From Roseicyclus sp041163945 (GTDB lineage: Bacteria > Pseudomonadota > Alphaproteobacteria > Rhodobacterales > Rhodobacteraceae), in contig JBEAQJ010000021.1 in assembly GCA_041163945.1 (NCBI GenBank), forward strand, positions 1 through 64,000: a stretch of DNA of 64,000 bases. Reading direction: 5' to 3'. The notes under the pieces are model-generated. The model ran no database searches and had not been told where the DNA came from. It worked only from the letters and a program-made list of their open reading frames with translations. The translations under genes and the position numbers were made by a program. Position 1 is the stretch's first letter. Each line of letters starts with the position of its first letter. Positions 8,689 through 17,535 of the stretch are shown one piece after another.

Positions 8689-9564
8689 TCAGGGGCGGGC
8701 GGTTTCGGCCATGATCCAGCTGACGCAGGCCATGATCTCGGGGCGATGGTGATTGCCGGCATGGGGCAGAACCAGATGATGGCTCAACCGTTCGGGTAGA
8801 TCGGCCGGGCAAGCCACGACCAGATCGCCGCGCGCAAGGTAGGGCGCGGCCAGAATATCGGCCACCAGCGCGTAGCCGTGGCCATCCTTGGCCATTTCCA
8901 GCGCAATCAACGACTGATCGACCACCGCCACGGGTTCGGGCAGGGTCTGGCCCGGCAAATGGTCTTGCTGGAACTGCGCCCAGGTATCGACGGCACCGGT
9001 GATGTCGAGCAGCGGGCCTTGCAAGACCTGTGTCACCGGGCCAGCCAGGGCGGGCACGCAAACCGGGATCACGCGCCCCTTGGGCAGCGCGATCACGGTG
9101 CCATCGGGCCATGTGCCGTCGCCGTAGCGAATGTCGATGTCGATCGGATCGCGCCCGCCGCTGTCGGACCATGAGCTGGACAAAAGCCGCAGGTTGATTT
9201 CGGGGTGTTTTTCGCGAAACGCCCCGATGCGCGGCACCAGCCACAACAGGTTGAACGAACTCAGGCAGCGCAGCGTGACCGTGGCGGGGCGCTGCTTGCC
9301 AAACAGCCCGGCCGTGCCCGTGTCGATCACGGCAAAGGCCTTGGTCACGATCGGCAGGTAATTCTGCCCCAGCCGCGTCAGCGACAAAAGCCGCTGGCGG
9401 CGGTCGAACAGCTTGTGACCCAGCTCGGCCTCGAGCGCGCGCACCTGATAGCTGACCGCCGATGGGGTCAGGCACAATTCTTCGGCCGCGCGGGTGAAAT
9501 TGCCCAGCCGTGCGCTGGCCTCGAAGGCGCGCAACCAGGGCAGGGGGGGCATATGCGTGAACAT
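8689..9564 (-). CDS. LysR-family regulator, GcvA-like
   Basis: This 291-residue protein has the GcvA-type N terminus (LPWLRAFEASARLGNFTRAA, then TPSAVSYQVRALE) and the GcvA-like effector domain. ATG 9564 is used; ATG 9552 (MPPLPWLRAF) is an equally good start. GcvA-like proteins often respond to amino acids and control a neighbouring gene. Here the neighbour is the divergent GMC oxidoreductase, with a 106-bp AT-rich gap between them. The likely targets are the GMC and enolase-superfamily genes, but the effector is unknown. Confidence 0.9.
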   Translation of the reverse strand: MFTHMPPLPWLRAFEASARLGNFTRAAEELCLTPSAVSYQVRALEAELGHKLFDRRQRLLSLTRLGQNYLPIVTKAFAVIDTGTAGLFGKQRPATVTLRCLSSFNLLWLVPRIGAFREKHPEINLRLLSSSWSDSGGRDPIDIDIRYGDGTWPDGTVIALPKGRVIPVCVPALAGPVTQVLQGPLLDITGAVDTWAQFQQDHLPGQTLPEPVAVVDQSLIALEMAKDGHGYALVADILAAPYLARGDLVVACPADLPERLSHHLVLPHAGNHHRPEIMACVSWIMAETARP

Positions 9565-9597
9565 GGCGGCAACCTACGAATTTTTTGGCGGTTGTCT

Positions 9598-9611
9598 CGA
9601 AATATTTTTCG
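9598..9611. promoter_or_regulatory. AT-rich dyad in the LysR/GMC divergent region
   Basis: Arms CGAAA and TTTCG flank TATT in the 106-bp gap between the GcvA-like LysR gene and the GMC oxidoreductase. The gap also contains a run of six T just upstream. Position and symmetry fit a LysR operator, but the arms are only 5 bp and chance occurrence is possible. Confidence 0.35.
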
Positions 9612-9670
9612 CTATGTGCCGCGCCCCGGGCATGGGCACTGTGCGCCCTGCGCAACAAGGGCAAATCACC

Positions 9671-11287
9671 ATGGACAGCTATGATTTCGTGATCGTCGGC
9701 GGCGGTTCGGCGGGCTGTGTTCTGGCCGAACGGCTGACACGGTCGGGCCGGCTGCGGGTGCTTGTGCTCGAGGCCGGCGGCGCGGACTGGTCGCCCTGGA
9801 TCAGCCTGCCGCTGGGCTATGGCAAGCTGTTCTACCATCCGACGATGAATTGGCAGTTTCACACCGAGCCCGAGGATGCGCTGGCGGGCCGCCGTGGGTA
9901 TTGGCCCCGCGGCAAGGTTCTGGGCGGGTCGGGGTCGATCAACGCCATGGTCTATGCGCGCGGCCTTCCCGGCGATTTCGACGATTGGGAAGCAGCGGGT
10001 GCCACCGGCTGGGGCTGGGATCAGGTCGAACAGGTGTTCGAGCGGCTCGAGACGCAGGTCGCCCCGGATGGCACGGAAAGCGGCACGGGGCCCGTGCATG
10101 TGCAAGACGTCAGCGATCAGATCCACCCGGCCAACCGTCATTTCTTTGCGGCCACGGCGGAACTGGGCCTGCCCATCACCCAAAACCTCAACGGGCCCGA
10201 TCCCGAAGGCGCGGCCGTCTACCGCATCAACACCCATCGCGGCCGGCGCGACAGCTCGGCGCGCGCCTTTCTGGCCAAGGCCCGCAACAGATCGAACCTG
10301 CGGATCGTGACCCATGCCCATGTCGACCGCATCCTGTTCGAAGGCACACGGGCCGTTTCGGTGCGCTATCTGCGCCACGGGCGGGTGGAAACGGTGCGCG
10401 CGGGCCGCGAGATCATCGTGTCGGCCGGTGCCGTGGCTTCGCCCCTGATCTTGCAGCGCTCGGGGCTGGGGCCGGTGGCGCTGTTGAAAGCGGCCGGGAT
10501 CGCACCGCTGGCCGATCTGGCCCATGTCGGCGAAAATCTTCAAGATCACATCGCGGTCAGCTATTTCTTCCGTGCGACCGAACCCACGCTGAACAACGAA
10601 CTGGCCCCGCTTTGGGGCAAGATCCGGGCGGCCTTGCGCTATGCCTGGGCGCGGCGGGGGCCGTTGTCGTTGTCGGTCAATCAATGCGGGGGCTATTTCC
10701 GATCCGATCCTGCGCTCGACCGGCCCGATCAGCAGCTGTATTTCAACCCGGTCACCTACACCACCGCCAAGGAAGGCAAGCGGGTGGTGATCAACCCCGA
10801 CCCGTTCCCGGGGTTCATCATCTGCCACCAGCCCTGTCGGCCCACCAGCACGGGCACGATCACCATCGCCAACGCCGATCCCCTGGCCAGCCCGGTGATC
10901 CGGCCCAATTCGCTGGCCACCGAACATGACCGCGCCCGCGCGATTGCCGGGGGGCGGTTGTGCCAGGATTTCGTGCGCACCAAGGCGCTGAACGGCCTGA
11001 TTGCATCCAGCATGGATCCCACCGATCTGCGCGCGATGGATGACGCGGCCATTTTGGATGATTTCCGCGCCCGCAGCGGCACGGTCTATCACCCGGTGGG
11101 CACCTGTCGCATGGGGCCGGATGCGGCGCGCTCGGTGGTCGATGCGTCGTGCCGGGTGCATGGGCTGGCCGGGCTGCGGGTGATCGATGCCTCGGTCTTT
11201 CCCAATCTGACGTCGGCCAACACCAATGCGCCGACCATGATGCTGGCCCTTCGGGCCGCCGACCTGATCCTGGAGACTGTCGCATGA
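9671..11287 (+). CDS. GMC-family FAD oxidoreductase (choline dehydrogenase-like)
   Basis: The 538-residue protein starts with the FAD motif DFVIVGGGSAGCVLAERL and has the GMC signatures RGKVLGGSGSINAMVYARG (residues about 80-100) and GPVALLKAAGI. The C-terminal YHPVGTCRMG motif contains the catalytic histidine. The family oxidises alcohols to aldehydes, for example choline to betaine aldehyde. The sequence alone cannot separate choline dehydrogenase from other alcohol dehydrogenases in this family. ATG 9671 is chosen because the frame upstream is noise. Its stop overlaps the start of the enolase-superfamily gene by 4 bp, so both are probably one operon controlled by the divergent LysR gene. 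Confidence 0.88.
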   Translation: MDSYDFVIVGGGSAGCVLAERLTRSGRLRVLVLEAGGADWSPWISLPLGYGKLFYHPTMNWQFHTEPEDALAGRRGYWPRGKVLGGSGSINAMVYARGLPGDFDDWEAAGATGWGWDQVEQVFERLETQVAPDGTESGTGPVHVQDVSDQIHPANRHFFAATAELGLPITQNLNGPDPEGAAVYRINTHRGRRDSSARAFLAKARNRSNLRIVTHAHVDRILFEGTRAVSVRYLRHGRVETVRAGREIIVSAGAVASPLILQRSGLGPVALLKAAGIAPLADLAHVGENLQDHIAVSYFFRATEPTLNNELAPLWGKIRAALRYAWARRGPLSLSVNQCGGYFRSDPALDRPDQQLYFNPVTYTTAKEGKRVVINPDPFPGFIICHQPCRPTSTGTITIANADPLASPVIRPNSLATEHDRARAIAGGRLCQDFVRTKALNGLIASSMDPTDLRAMDDAAILDDFRARSGTVYHPVGTCRMGPDAARSVVDASCRVHGLAGLRVIDASVFPNLTSANTNAPTMMLALRAADLILETVA

Positions 11288-12459
11288 GCATTCCCTATTC
11301 CGCATCCGGGGCGGTGCCCTTGGCCAGCCCGCGCGGCCAGGACGACATCGGCCCGCGCATCACGCGCATCGAAACCTTTGCCACGCCGCTGGTGGGCTTT
11401 GTCCGCGTCACCACCGAGGACGGCGTGCAGGGCTGGGGGCAGGTTTCAACCTACAACAGCGACATCACCTGCCAGATCCTGCACCGGCAGGTGGCGCCTT
11501 GGGCGCTGGGGCGGGGGGCCGATGCGCTGGAAGAGGTGATCGCCGAAATTCCGCTGCGCGAACACAAGTACCCCGGCACCTACCTGTGCCGCGCCATGGC
11601 CGGGCTGGACACCGCCGTGTGGGATTGGCGGGGGCAGGCGGCCGGCAAACCCGTCGCGTCCCTTTTGGGCGGCGCACCGGGCCGGATCCGGGCCTATGCC
11701 TCGTCGATGCGGCGCGACATCACCCCCGAGACCGAGGCCGCGCGCCTGATCGATCTGCGCGCCGCGCATGGGTTCGACGCCTTCAAGGTTCGGGTCGGGG
11801 CCGAATGTGGTCAGGACCGCGATGAATGGCCGGGCCGGACCGAAGCGATCATCCCCGCCATCCGGCGGGCGCTGGGCGATGACGCGGCGCTGCTGGTCGA
11901 TGGCAATTCGGGTTTTTCGCCCGCCCGCGCCATCGCCGTGGGGCAGATGCTGCAAGATCACGGATACGAACATTTCGAAGAACCCTGCCCCTATTGGGAA
12001 CTGGAACAGACCGCCGCGGTGGCAGCGGCCTTGCACATGGACGTGGCCGGCGGCGAACAGGACTGGGACCTGCAGAATTGGCGGCGGATGATTGCGTTGA
12101 AATCCGTCGATATCGTGCAGCCCGATGTGCTTTATGTGGGGGGGATGATCCGTGCGATGCAGGTCGCGCGCATGGGGGCGGATGCCGGTCTGCCCTGCAC
12201 GCCGCATGCGGCCAACCTGTCGATGGTGACGATCTTCACCATGCATCTGTTGCGGGCCGTGCCCAATCCCGGCCGCTATCTGGAACTGTCGATCGAGGGC
12301 GATGATTATTACCCCTGGCAGCGCGATCTGTTCCGCAACGATCCCTACCGGGTGGACGGCGGCCATGTCACCGTCACCGACGCCCCCGGCTGGGGGGTCG
12401 AGATCAACCCCGAATGGCTGGCGAAATCGGCCTATATGCTTAGCGATTGGGCCCGTTAG
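11284..12459 (+). CDS. mandelate racemase/muconate lactonizing enzyme (enolase superfamily)
   Basis: This 391-residue protein shows the enolase-superfamily active site. FKVRVG carries the KxR general base, LLVDGNSGF and HFEEPCP supply metal ligands, GGEQ supplies the third acid, and TPHAAN carries the histidine typical of the mandelate-racemase subgroup. Such enzymes remove a proton next to a carboxylate and then racemise or dehydrate a hydroxy acid or sugar acid. Some relatives epimerise hydroxyproline betaine, which would fit a betaine region, but those use a different lysine pair, so a hydroxy-acid substrate seems more likely. It is translationally coupled to the GMC gene. Its 3' end overlaps the convergent regulator gene by 20 bp. 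Confidence 0.87.
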   Translation: MSIPYSASGAVPLASPRGQDDIGPRITRIETFATPLVGFVRVTTEDGVQGWGQVSTYNSDITCQILHRQVAPWALGRGADALEEVIAEIPLREHKYPGTYLCRAMAGLDTAVWDWRGQAAGKPVASLLGGAPGRIRAYASSMRRDITPETEAARLIDLRAAHGFDAFKVRVGAECGQDRDEWPGRTEAIIPAIRRALGDDAALLVDGNSGFSPARAIAVGQMLQDHGYEHFEEPCPYWELEQTAAVAAALHMDVAGGEQDWDLQNWRRMIALKSVDIVQPDVLYVGGMIRAMQVARMGADAGLPCTPHAANLSMVTIFTMHLLRAVPNPGRYLELSIEGDDYYPWQRDLFRNDPYRVDGGHVTVTDAPGWGVEINPEWLAKSAYMLSDWAR

Positions 12460-13423
12460 CCGTCGGGGCGCGCATCTGGCGCGGCGATCGGCCAAAGGTG
12501 TTGCGAAACCGACGCGTCATGGCCGAGGCATCGCCATAGCCCACGCGGGCCGCGATTTCGGCCACCGACAGGGGGGTATCTTGCACCAGCCGCTGGGCCT
12601 CGGACATGCGGATCAGGGCATAAAGCGCCTGCGGTGAATGGCCGGCAGCCGTCAGGCACCGCTGTTCCAGCCCGCGCTGGCTCAGGCCCAGATGGCGGGC
12701 GATGTCGGGGATCGACAGCGGCTGTTCCAGGTGCCGCCGCATCAGCGCGGCTGCGGCGCGCACCACCCGGTCACCCGCGACGCCGGGCAAGATGGGCCCA
12801 GCCCCCGGGCGTTCGCCGTGCATGAACAATGCGCCCACATCAAGGCTCAGCATCGGGCCATGCTGGCGGGCGATCAATTCCAGCATCAGTTCCATCGTGG
12901 TCGTGGCACCACCGCAGCTGAGCCGGTCGCGGTCGATCACGAAGCGGTCGCGCACAACGCGCACCTCGGGGTAGCTTTCCTCGAATTCGGTCAACACATC
13001 CCAATGCGACGTGGCCCGGTAGCCATCCAGCAACCCCGCCGCCGCCAGAACCAGGCTGCCCGTGTCCAGCCCCACCACCGCCTCGGACCGCCGCGCGGCC
13101 GCGCGCAACCGGCGCAAGATGGGCGCGCGGGTGAAATCGCGATACCCATAGCTGGGCATGACACACAGGTAATCGGCGCCCGCCAGGTCCGATAGCGCCC
13201 GTTCCGGGGTCACCGGAAGCCCGCTTGACGACAGCACCGGACCCGCATCAAGGCCGATGAAATGCCACTGATACAAGACCTTGCGCGACAGGCTGTTGGC
13301 CGCGCGCAAGGGCTCGATCGCGTTGGCCAGGCACAGGTTCGAAAATTGCGGAAACAGCAGGACGGCGATCTGGCGTGGCATCGATAATTTCGAATCCGGC
13401 ACGATGAATGTAGAATTCAGCAT
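12440..13423 (-). CDS. GlxA-type AraC regulator (DJ-1/PfpI domain plus HTH), CdhR/GbdR-like
   Basis: The 327-residue protein has an N-terminal DJ-1/PfpI amidotransferase-like domain (AVLLFPQFSNL, then GLDTGSLVLAAAGLLDGY) and a C-terminal AraC double HTH (IPDIARHLGLSQRGLEQRC and VAEIAARVGYGDASAMTRRF). The same architecture is found in CdhR, the carnitine regulator, and GbdR, the betaine regulator, of Pseudomonas. The gene is divergent from the acyl-CoA dehydrogenase that opens the carnitine-like operon, with 56 bp between starts. That makes it the obvious local activator. ATG 13381 is an alternative start because the family normally lacks the first 14 residues. Confidence 0.88.
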   Translation of the reverse strand: MLNSTFIVPDSKLSMPRQIAVLLFPQFSNLCLANAIEPLRAANSLSRKVLYQWHFIGLDAGPVLSSSGLPVTPERALSDLAGADYLCVMPSYGYRDFTRAPILRRLRAAARRSEAVVGLDTGSLVLAAAGLLDGYRATSHWDVLTEFEESYPEVRVVRDRFVIDRDRLSCGGATTTMELMLELIARQHGPMLSLDVGALFMHGERPGAGPILPGVAGDRVVRAAAALMRRHLEQPLSIPDIARHLGLSQRGLEQRCLTAAGHSPQALYALIRMSEAQRLVQDTPLSVAEIAARVGYGDASAMTRRFRNTFGRSPRQMRAPTANGPNR

Positions 13424-13479
13424 GATACAGGCCGCGGTCGGTTTCTAGCCTTTTGCGAGGGTGGCACAGGGAGGCTGGC

Positions 13480-14640
13480 GTGCAATTCGGTCTGAGCCCG
13501 GAACAGCAGATGATCGTCGACACGGTGCGCAGCTTTGTCGAGACCGAGATCTATCCCCACGAAGCCGCGGTCGAGCGCACGGGCACCGTGCCGCCCGATC
13601 TGGCCGCCGATCTGCGGCGCAAGGTGGTGGAGATGGGGTTTTGGGCCTGCAATTTCCCGACCGATGTGGGCGGCGGCGGGCTGAACCATCTGGAATTCAC
13701 GCTGGTCGAACGCGAACTGGGGCGCGGATCGATGGCGCTGACCCATTTCTTCGGCCGGCCCCAGAACATCTTGATGGCCTGCCAGGGCGAACAGCGCGAG
13801 CGTTACCTGTTTCCGGCGGTGCGCGGCGAACGGATGGATGCGCTGGCCATGACCGAACCCGATGCCGGTTCGGATGTGCGTGGCATGAAATGCAGCGCGG
13901 TGCGTGCGGGGGGCGATTGGGTCGTCAATGGCAGCAAGCACTTCATCTCGGGCGCCGATCATGCCGATTTCTTTATCGTTTTCGTGGCCACGGGCGTCGA
14001 TGACACGGCGCATGGCCCGAAAAAGCGCATCACCTGTTTCCTGGTGGATCGCGGCCATCCCGGGTTCACCGTGCGCGACGGCTACACCTCGGTCAGTCAT
14101 CGTGGCTACAAGAACTGCATCCTTGAATTCGATCAGTGCCGTCTGTCGGATGCACAGGTGTTGGGGGCCGTCGACGGCGGCTTTGACGTGATGAACACCT
14201 GGCTTTATGCCACCCGCCTGACGGTGGCCGCGTTTTCGGTCGGGCGCGCACGGCGGTGTTTTGATCACGCCGCCGATTACGCCGCGCAGCGGCGCCAATT
14301 CGGCCAACAGATCGCCAAGTTCCAAGGCGTCAGCTTTCAGATCGCCGACATGATCACCGAAATCGACGCCGCCGATTGGCTGACGCTGGCGGCCGCCTGG
14401 CGGCTGGATCAGGGATTGCCCGCCAACCGGGAAATCGCGTCGGCCAAGCTTTATGCCACCGAAATGCTGGCGCGCGTCACCGACACGACGCTGCAAATTC
14501 ACGGTGGCATGGGCTTGATGGACGATCTGCCCATCGAACGGTTCTGGCGCGATGCCCGTGTCGAACGCATCTGGGATGGCACGTCGGAAATTCAACGTCA
14601 CATCATCGGGCGCGAAGTGTTCCGCCCGCGCGGCGCCTGA
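13480..14640 (+). CDS. acyl-CoA dehydrogenase (gamma-butyrobetainyl-CoA dehydrogenase candidate)
   Basis: This 386-residue flavoprotein has the acyl-CoA dehydrogenase motifs AMTEPDAGSDVRG (near residue 130), the helical C-terminal half, and RIWDGTSEIQRHIIGR at the end. GTG 13480 is chosen because AGGGAGG lies 5 nt upstream. It opens a run of genes ending in a CaiD-like hydratase and carnitine dehydrogenase, so its natural substrate may be gamma-butyrobetainyl-CoA, giving crotonobetainyl-CoA. Asp366 stands where medium-chain enzymes have the catalytic glutamate (YEGT). Other family members place the base elsewhere, so activity is not excluded. Substrate is inferred from neighbours. Confidence 0.88.
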   Translation: MQFGLSPEQQMIVDTVRSFVETEIYPHEAAVERTGTVPPDLAADLRRKVVEMGFWACNFPTDVGGGGLNHLEFTLVERELGRGSMALTHFFGRPQNILMACQGEQRERYLFPAVRGERMDALAMTEPDAGSDVRGMKCSAVRAGGDWVVNGSKHFISGADHADFFIVFVATGVDDTAHGPKKRITCFLVDRGHPGFTVRDGYTSVSHRGYKNCILEFDQCRLSDAQVLGAVDGGFDVMNTWLYATRLTVAAFSVGRARRCFDHAADYAAQRRQFGQQIAKFQGVSFQIADMITEIDAADWLTLAAAWRLDQGLPANREIASAKLYATEMLARVTDTTLQIHGGMGLMDDLPIERFWRDARVERIWDGTSEIQRHIIGREVFRPRGA

Positions 14641-14641
14641 G

Positions 14642-16684
14642 ATGGAACCGTTGTCGCGCCTGTTGCGGCCGGGCTCGATCGCCGTGATCGGCGGCGGGGC
14701 GTGGTGTGCCAATGTCATCGCCGAATGTCGCAAGATCGGTTTTTCGGGGCCGGTCTGGCCCGTGCATCCCACCAAGCGCGAAATCGCGGGCCTGCGCGCC
14801 TATGCCAGCATTGCCGATCTGCCGGCCGCGCCCGATGCCAGCTTCATCGGGGTGAACCGCCAGGCCAGCATCGATGCGTTGCGCGCGCTGTCGGGGCGGG
14901 GGGCCGGGGGGGCGGTGTGCTTTGCGTCTGGCTTTCGGGAATCGGCGCAGGAAACCGGCGATGGTGCCGCGCTTGAGGCGGCATTGGTCGATGCGGCCGG
15001 TTCCATGCGCATCCTGGGGCCGAATTGTTATGGCTTTTTGAACCTTCTCGACGGTGCGGTTCTTTGGCCCGACCAGCACGGGGCCCTGCGCAGCGCGCGC
15101 GGGGTGGCCTTGATCACGCAATCCTCCAACATCGCGATCAATCTGACGATGCAGATGCGTGGCCTGCCGCTGGCCTATGTGGTGACGGCGGGCAATCAGG
15201 CACAGACCGGCCTGGCCGAAATTGCCACGGCGCTGCTCGACGATCCCCGTGTGACGGCCCTGGGCCTGCACATCGAAGGCATCGGTGATCTGGCAGGGTT
15301 CGAGGCCATGGCCCGGCGCGCGCAGGCGGCAAGAAAGCCCATCGTCGTGGTCAAGGCGGGCGCATCCGACCAGGCCCGGATGGCGGCCGTGTCGCACACC
15401 GGGGCCTTGGCGGGCAGCGATGCCGGGGCGGATGCGCTGTTTGCGCGCTTGGGGATCGCGCGGGTTGCGGCTTTGGCCGATCTGCTTGAGACGCTGAAAA
15501 TCTTGCATGTCGTGGGCCCGCTGGAGGGGCCGCAGATCGCGTCCATGTCGTGTTCGGGCGGCGAGGCGGGGTTGATGGCCGATCTGGCGATGGGGGTGGG
15601 GCTGGCGTACCCGGCCCTGACGCCGCGCCAGCATCAGGATTTGCGCGCCGCACTGGGGCCCAAGGTGGCGCTGGCCAATCCCTTGGATTACCACACCTAT
15701 ATCTGGGGTGATGAGGCTGCCATCACCCGAACCTTCACCGCGATGATGGCCCCGCATCTGGCCATGGGGGTCGTGGTGCTGGATTTTCCGCGCCCCGATC
15801 GCTGCGATGGGGCGGCCTGGGATCTGGTGGTCAACGCGGTCGCGGCGACGCGGGCGGCGACCGGGCGCCCGATGGCGATCCTGGCCAGCCTGCCCGAAAC
15901 CATGCCCGAAGCGGTCGCAGCCGACATGATCGCGCGCGGCATCGTGCCTTTGGCGGGCCTGCGCGAAGGTCTGGCCGCCATTGCGGCGGCCGCCCGCATC
16001 GGGGCGCAGCGGGCCCTTGCCGCGCCGCTGGCCTTGCCCGGGCCAGAGCCCCTTGCCCCGCGGCTCTTGACCGAGGCCGACGCAAAGGCGCTGTTGGCGG
16101 CCCATGGCGTCGCGGTCCCGCGAGGGGTCGTGGCCACCACCCCCGCGGCGGCCGCCGACGCGGCCCGCAGCCTTGGCACGCCCGTGGTGCTCAAGGCCTT
16201 GGGCCATGCGCACAAGACCGAAATCGGCGCGGTCGCATTGGGGCTGGAACACGCCGATGCGGTCGCCACGGCCGCCGCGCGCATGGGTGGGGATCAATTC
16301 CTGGTCGAGGACATGGTCACCGGCGCCATCGCCGAGATCTTGGTGGGCGTGCTGCGCGATCCGGCGCATGGGTATGTCATGACCATCGGGGCGGGCGGGG
16401 TCTGGGCCGAAATTCTGGGCGATCGCGTATCCGTCTTGTTGCCCGCGACGCGCGCCGATATCGATGCCGCCCTGGGGCGGTTGCGCCTGGCCCCCGTGCT
16501 GCGGGGCTATCGCGGCAAACCGGCTGCGGATCGCGCCGCGCTGGTGCGCGCGATCGAGGCGCTGCAAGATTGTGCCCTGGCTCAGGCCGGGCGCCTGGTC
16601 GAGCTGGAGGTGAACCCGCTGATCGTGACGGCCGACCGCGCCGTGGCGGTCGATGCGCTGGTCCAACTGGGAGAAATCGCATGA
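14642..16684 (+). CDS. ADP-forming acyl-CoA ligase (acetate-CoA ligase family)
   Basis: The 680-residue protein contains, in order, a CoA-binding Rossmann domain (GSIAVIGGGAW), succinyl-CoA-ligase-like flavodoxin domains with the phospho-histidine motif SHTGALAGSDA, and a C-terminal ATP-grasp domain (VVLKALGHAHKTEIG to LVELEVNPL). The family makes acyl-CoA from an acid, ATP and CoA through phosphohistidine. The start is 1 nt after the dehydrogenase stop and its own stop overlaps the CaiD-like start. In this operon it could activate gamma-butyrobetaine or carnitine, doing the job that CaiC (an AMP-forming ligase) and CaiB do in enterobacteria. The assignment of the amine substrate is inferred. 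Confidence 0.87.
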   Translation: MEPLSRLLRPGSIAVIGGGAWCANVIAECRKIGFSGPVWPVHPTKREIAGLRAYASIADLPAAPDASFIGVNRQASIDALRALSGRGAGGAVCFASGFRESAQETGDGAALEAALVDAAGSMRILGPNCYGFLNLLDGAVLWPDQHGALRSARGVALITQSSNIAINLTMQMRGLPLAYVVTAGNQAQTGLAEIATALLDDPRVTALGLHIEGIGDLAGFEAMARRAQAARKPIVVVKAGASDQARMAAVSHTGALAGSDAGADALFARLGIARVAALADLLETLKILHVVGPLEGPQIASMSCSGGEAGLMADLAMGVGLAYPALTPRQHQDLRAALGPKVALANPLDYHTYIWGDEAAITRTFTAMMAPHLAMGVVVLDFPRPDRCDGAAWDLVVNAVAATRAATGRPMAILASLPETMPEAVAADMIARGIVPLAGLREGLAAIAAAARIGAQRALAAPLALPGPEPLAPRLLTEADAKALLAAHGVAVPRGVVATTPAAAADAARSLGTPVVLKALGHAHKTEIGAVALGLEHADAVATAAARMGGDQFLVEDMVTGAIAEILVGVLRDPAHGYVMTIGAGGVWAEILGDRVSVLLPATRADIDAALGRLRLAPVLRGYRGKPAADRAALVRAIEALQDCALAQAGRLVELEVNPLIVTADRAVAVDALVQLGEIA

Positions 16685-17466
16685 CCGATACGCCGATCAA
16701 AACCGAACGCCGCGGTGCCGTGCTGGAGGTCACGCTGGATCGGCCGCGGGCCAACGCGATCGATGCGGCGACCAGCCGGATCATGGGCGCGGTTTTCACC
16801 GAATTTCGGGATGATCCCGATCTGCGCGTGGCCATCGTGACGGCGGCGGGTGAAAAGTTCTTTTGCCCCGGTTGGGATCTGAAGGCCGCCGCCGCCGGCG
16901 AAGCGCCCGACACCGATTACGGCGTCGGTGGCTTTGGCGGATTGCAGGAATTGCGCGGCCTCAACAAGCCCGTGATCGCGGCCATCAACGGCATTTGCTG
17001 CGGCGGCGGGCTGGAGCTTGCGCTGTGCGCCGACATGATCGTGGCCGCCGATCACGCCAGCTTTGCGTTGCCGGAAATCCGCTCGGGCACGGTGGCGGAT
17101 GCGGCCTCGATCAAGCTGCCCAAGCGCATCCCCTATCACATCGCGATGGAGCTGTTGTTCACCGGCCGCTGGTTCGATGCGGCCGAGGCCGCCCATTGGG
17201 GGCTGGTCAACCGCGTGGTGCCCGGCGCCGACCTGATGGCGACCGCGCGCGCCATGGCCGATGATCTGGCCGCGGGGCCGCCTTTGGTTTTTGCGGCAAT
17301 CAAGGAAATTGTCCGCGAAGCCGAGGCGATGGGGTTTCACGATGCGCTCAACCGGATCACGAAAAGCCAGTTCGCGACGGTGGAACGGCTCTATCGATCC
17401 GAAGATCAGAAAGAGGGCGCGCGCGCCTTTGCCGAGAAGCGCGCGCCGGTTTGGACGGGACGCTGA
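16681..17466 (+). CDS. caiD: enoyl-CoA hydratase, CaiD-like (carnitinyl-CoA dehydratase)
   Basis: The 261-residue crotonase-fold protein matches Escherichia coli CaiD closely as I remember that sequence: LDRPRANAIDAATS, AGEKFFCPGWDLKAA, GGFGGLQEL and the ending FAEKRAPVWTGR. The crotonase glutamates lie in GGGLELALCAD and FALPEIRSGT. CaiD hydrates crotonobetainyl-CoA to L-carnitinyl-CoA. ATG 16681 overlaps the end of the ligase gene by 4 bp. Directly after the stop begins a pair of large palindromes that separate this gene from the next, so the operon may be split into two transcription units here. Confidence 0.85.
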   Translation: MTDTPIKTERRGAVLEVTLDRPRANAIDAATSRIMGAVFTEFRDDPDLRVAIVTAAGEKFFCPGWDLKAAAAGEAPDTDYGVGGFGGLQELRGLNKPVIAAINGICCGGGLELALCADMIVAADHASFALPEIRSGTVADAASIKLPKRIPYHIAMELLFTGRWFDAAEAAHWGLVNRVVPGADLMATARAMADDLAAGPPLVFAAIKEIVREAEAMGFHDALNRITKSQFATVERLYRSEDQKEGARAFAEKRAPVWTGR

Positions 17467-17488
17467 CGGATTTTCGCACGAATATCCG
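17467..17488. promoter_or_regulatory. palindromic operator candidate, site 1
   Basis: Arms CGGATTTTCG and CGAATATCCG flank CA. Nine of ten arm positions pair. The site starts on the base after the caiD-like stop. It has the same layout as the perfect palindrome 29 bp downstream (centre to centre), with a shared TTTTCG-N2-CGAA core. Two matching sites in one 69-bp gap argue for a real operator of a dimeric regulator. Confidence 0.65.
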
Positions 17489-17495
17489 CACCATA

Positions 17496-17517
17496 CGATT
17501 TTTCGGACGAAAAATCG
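17496..17517. promoter_or_regulatory. palindromic operator candidate, site 2
   Basis: Perfect 10-bp arms CGATTTTTCG and CGAAAAATCG flank GA. The site ends 18 bp before the cdhC-like start. A weak minus-10-like TACGAT (17494-17499) overlaps its left edge, so binding could block a promoter for cdhC, the SDR and the carnitine dehydrogenase. The palindrome could also fold in RNA, but there is no T-run after it as expected of a terminator. Confidence 0.65.
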
Positions 17518-17535
17518 GGAATGAAAGGACAAGAC

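Noticed and set aside
8591..11305. 904-codon minus-strand open frame over the GMC gene and LysR gene
   Set aside because: It runs antisense through two well supported genes, with composition typical of shadow frames and no domain.
14603..16666. 687-codon minus-strand open frame over the acyl-CoA ligase
   Set aside because: Shadow frame; the plus-strand ligase has CoA-binding and ATP-grasp motifs.
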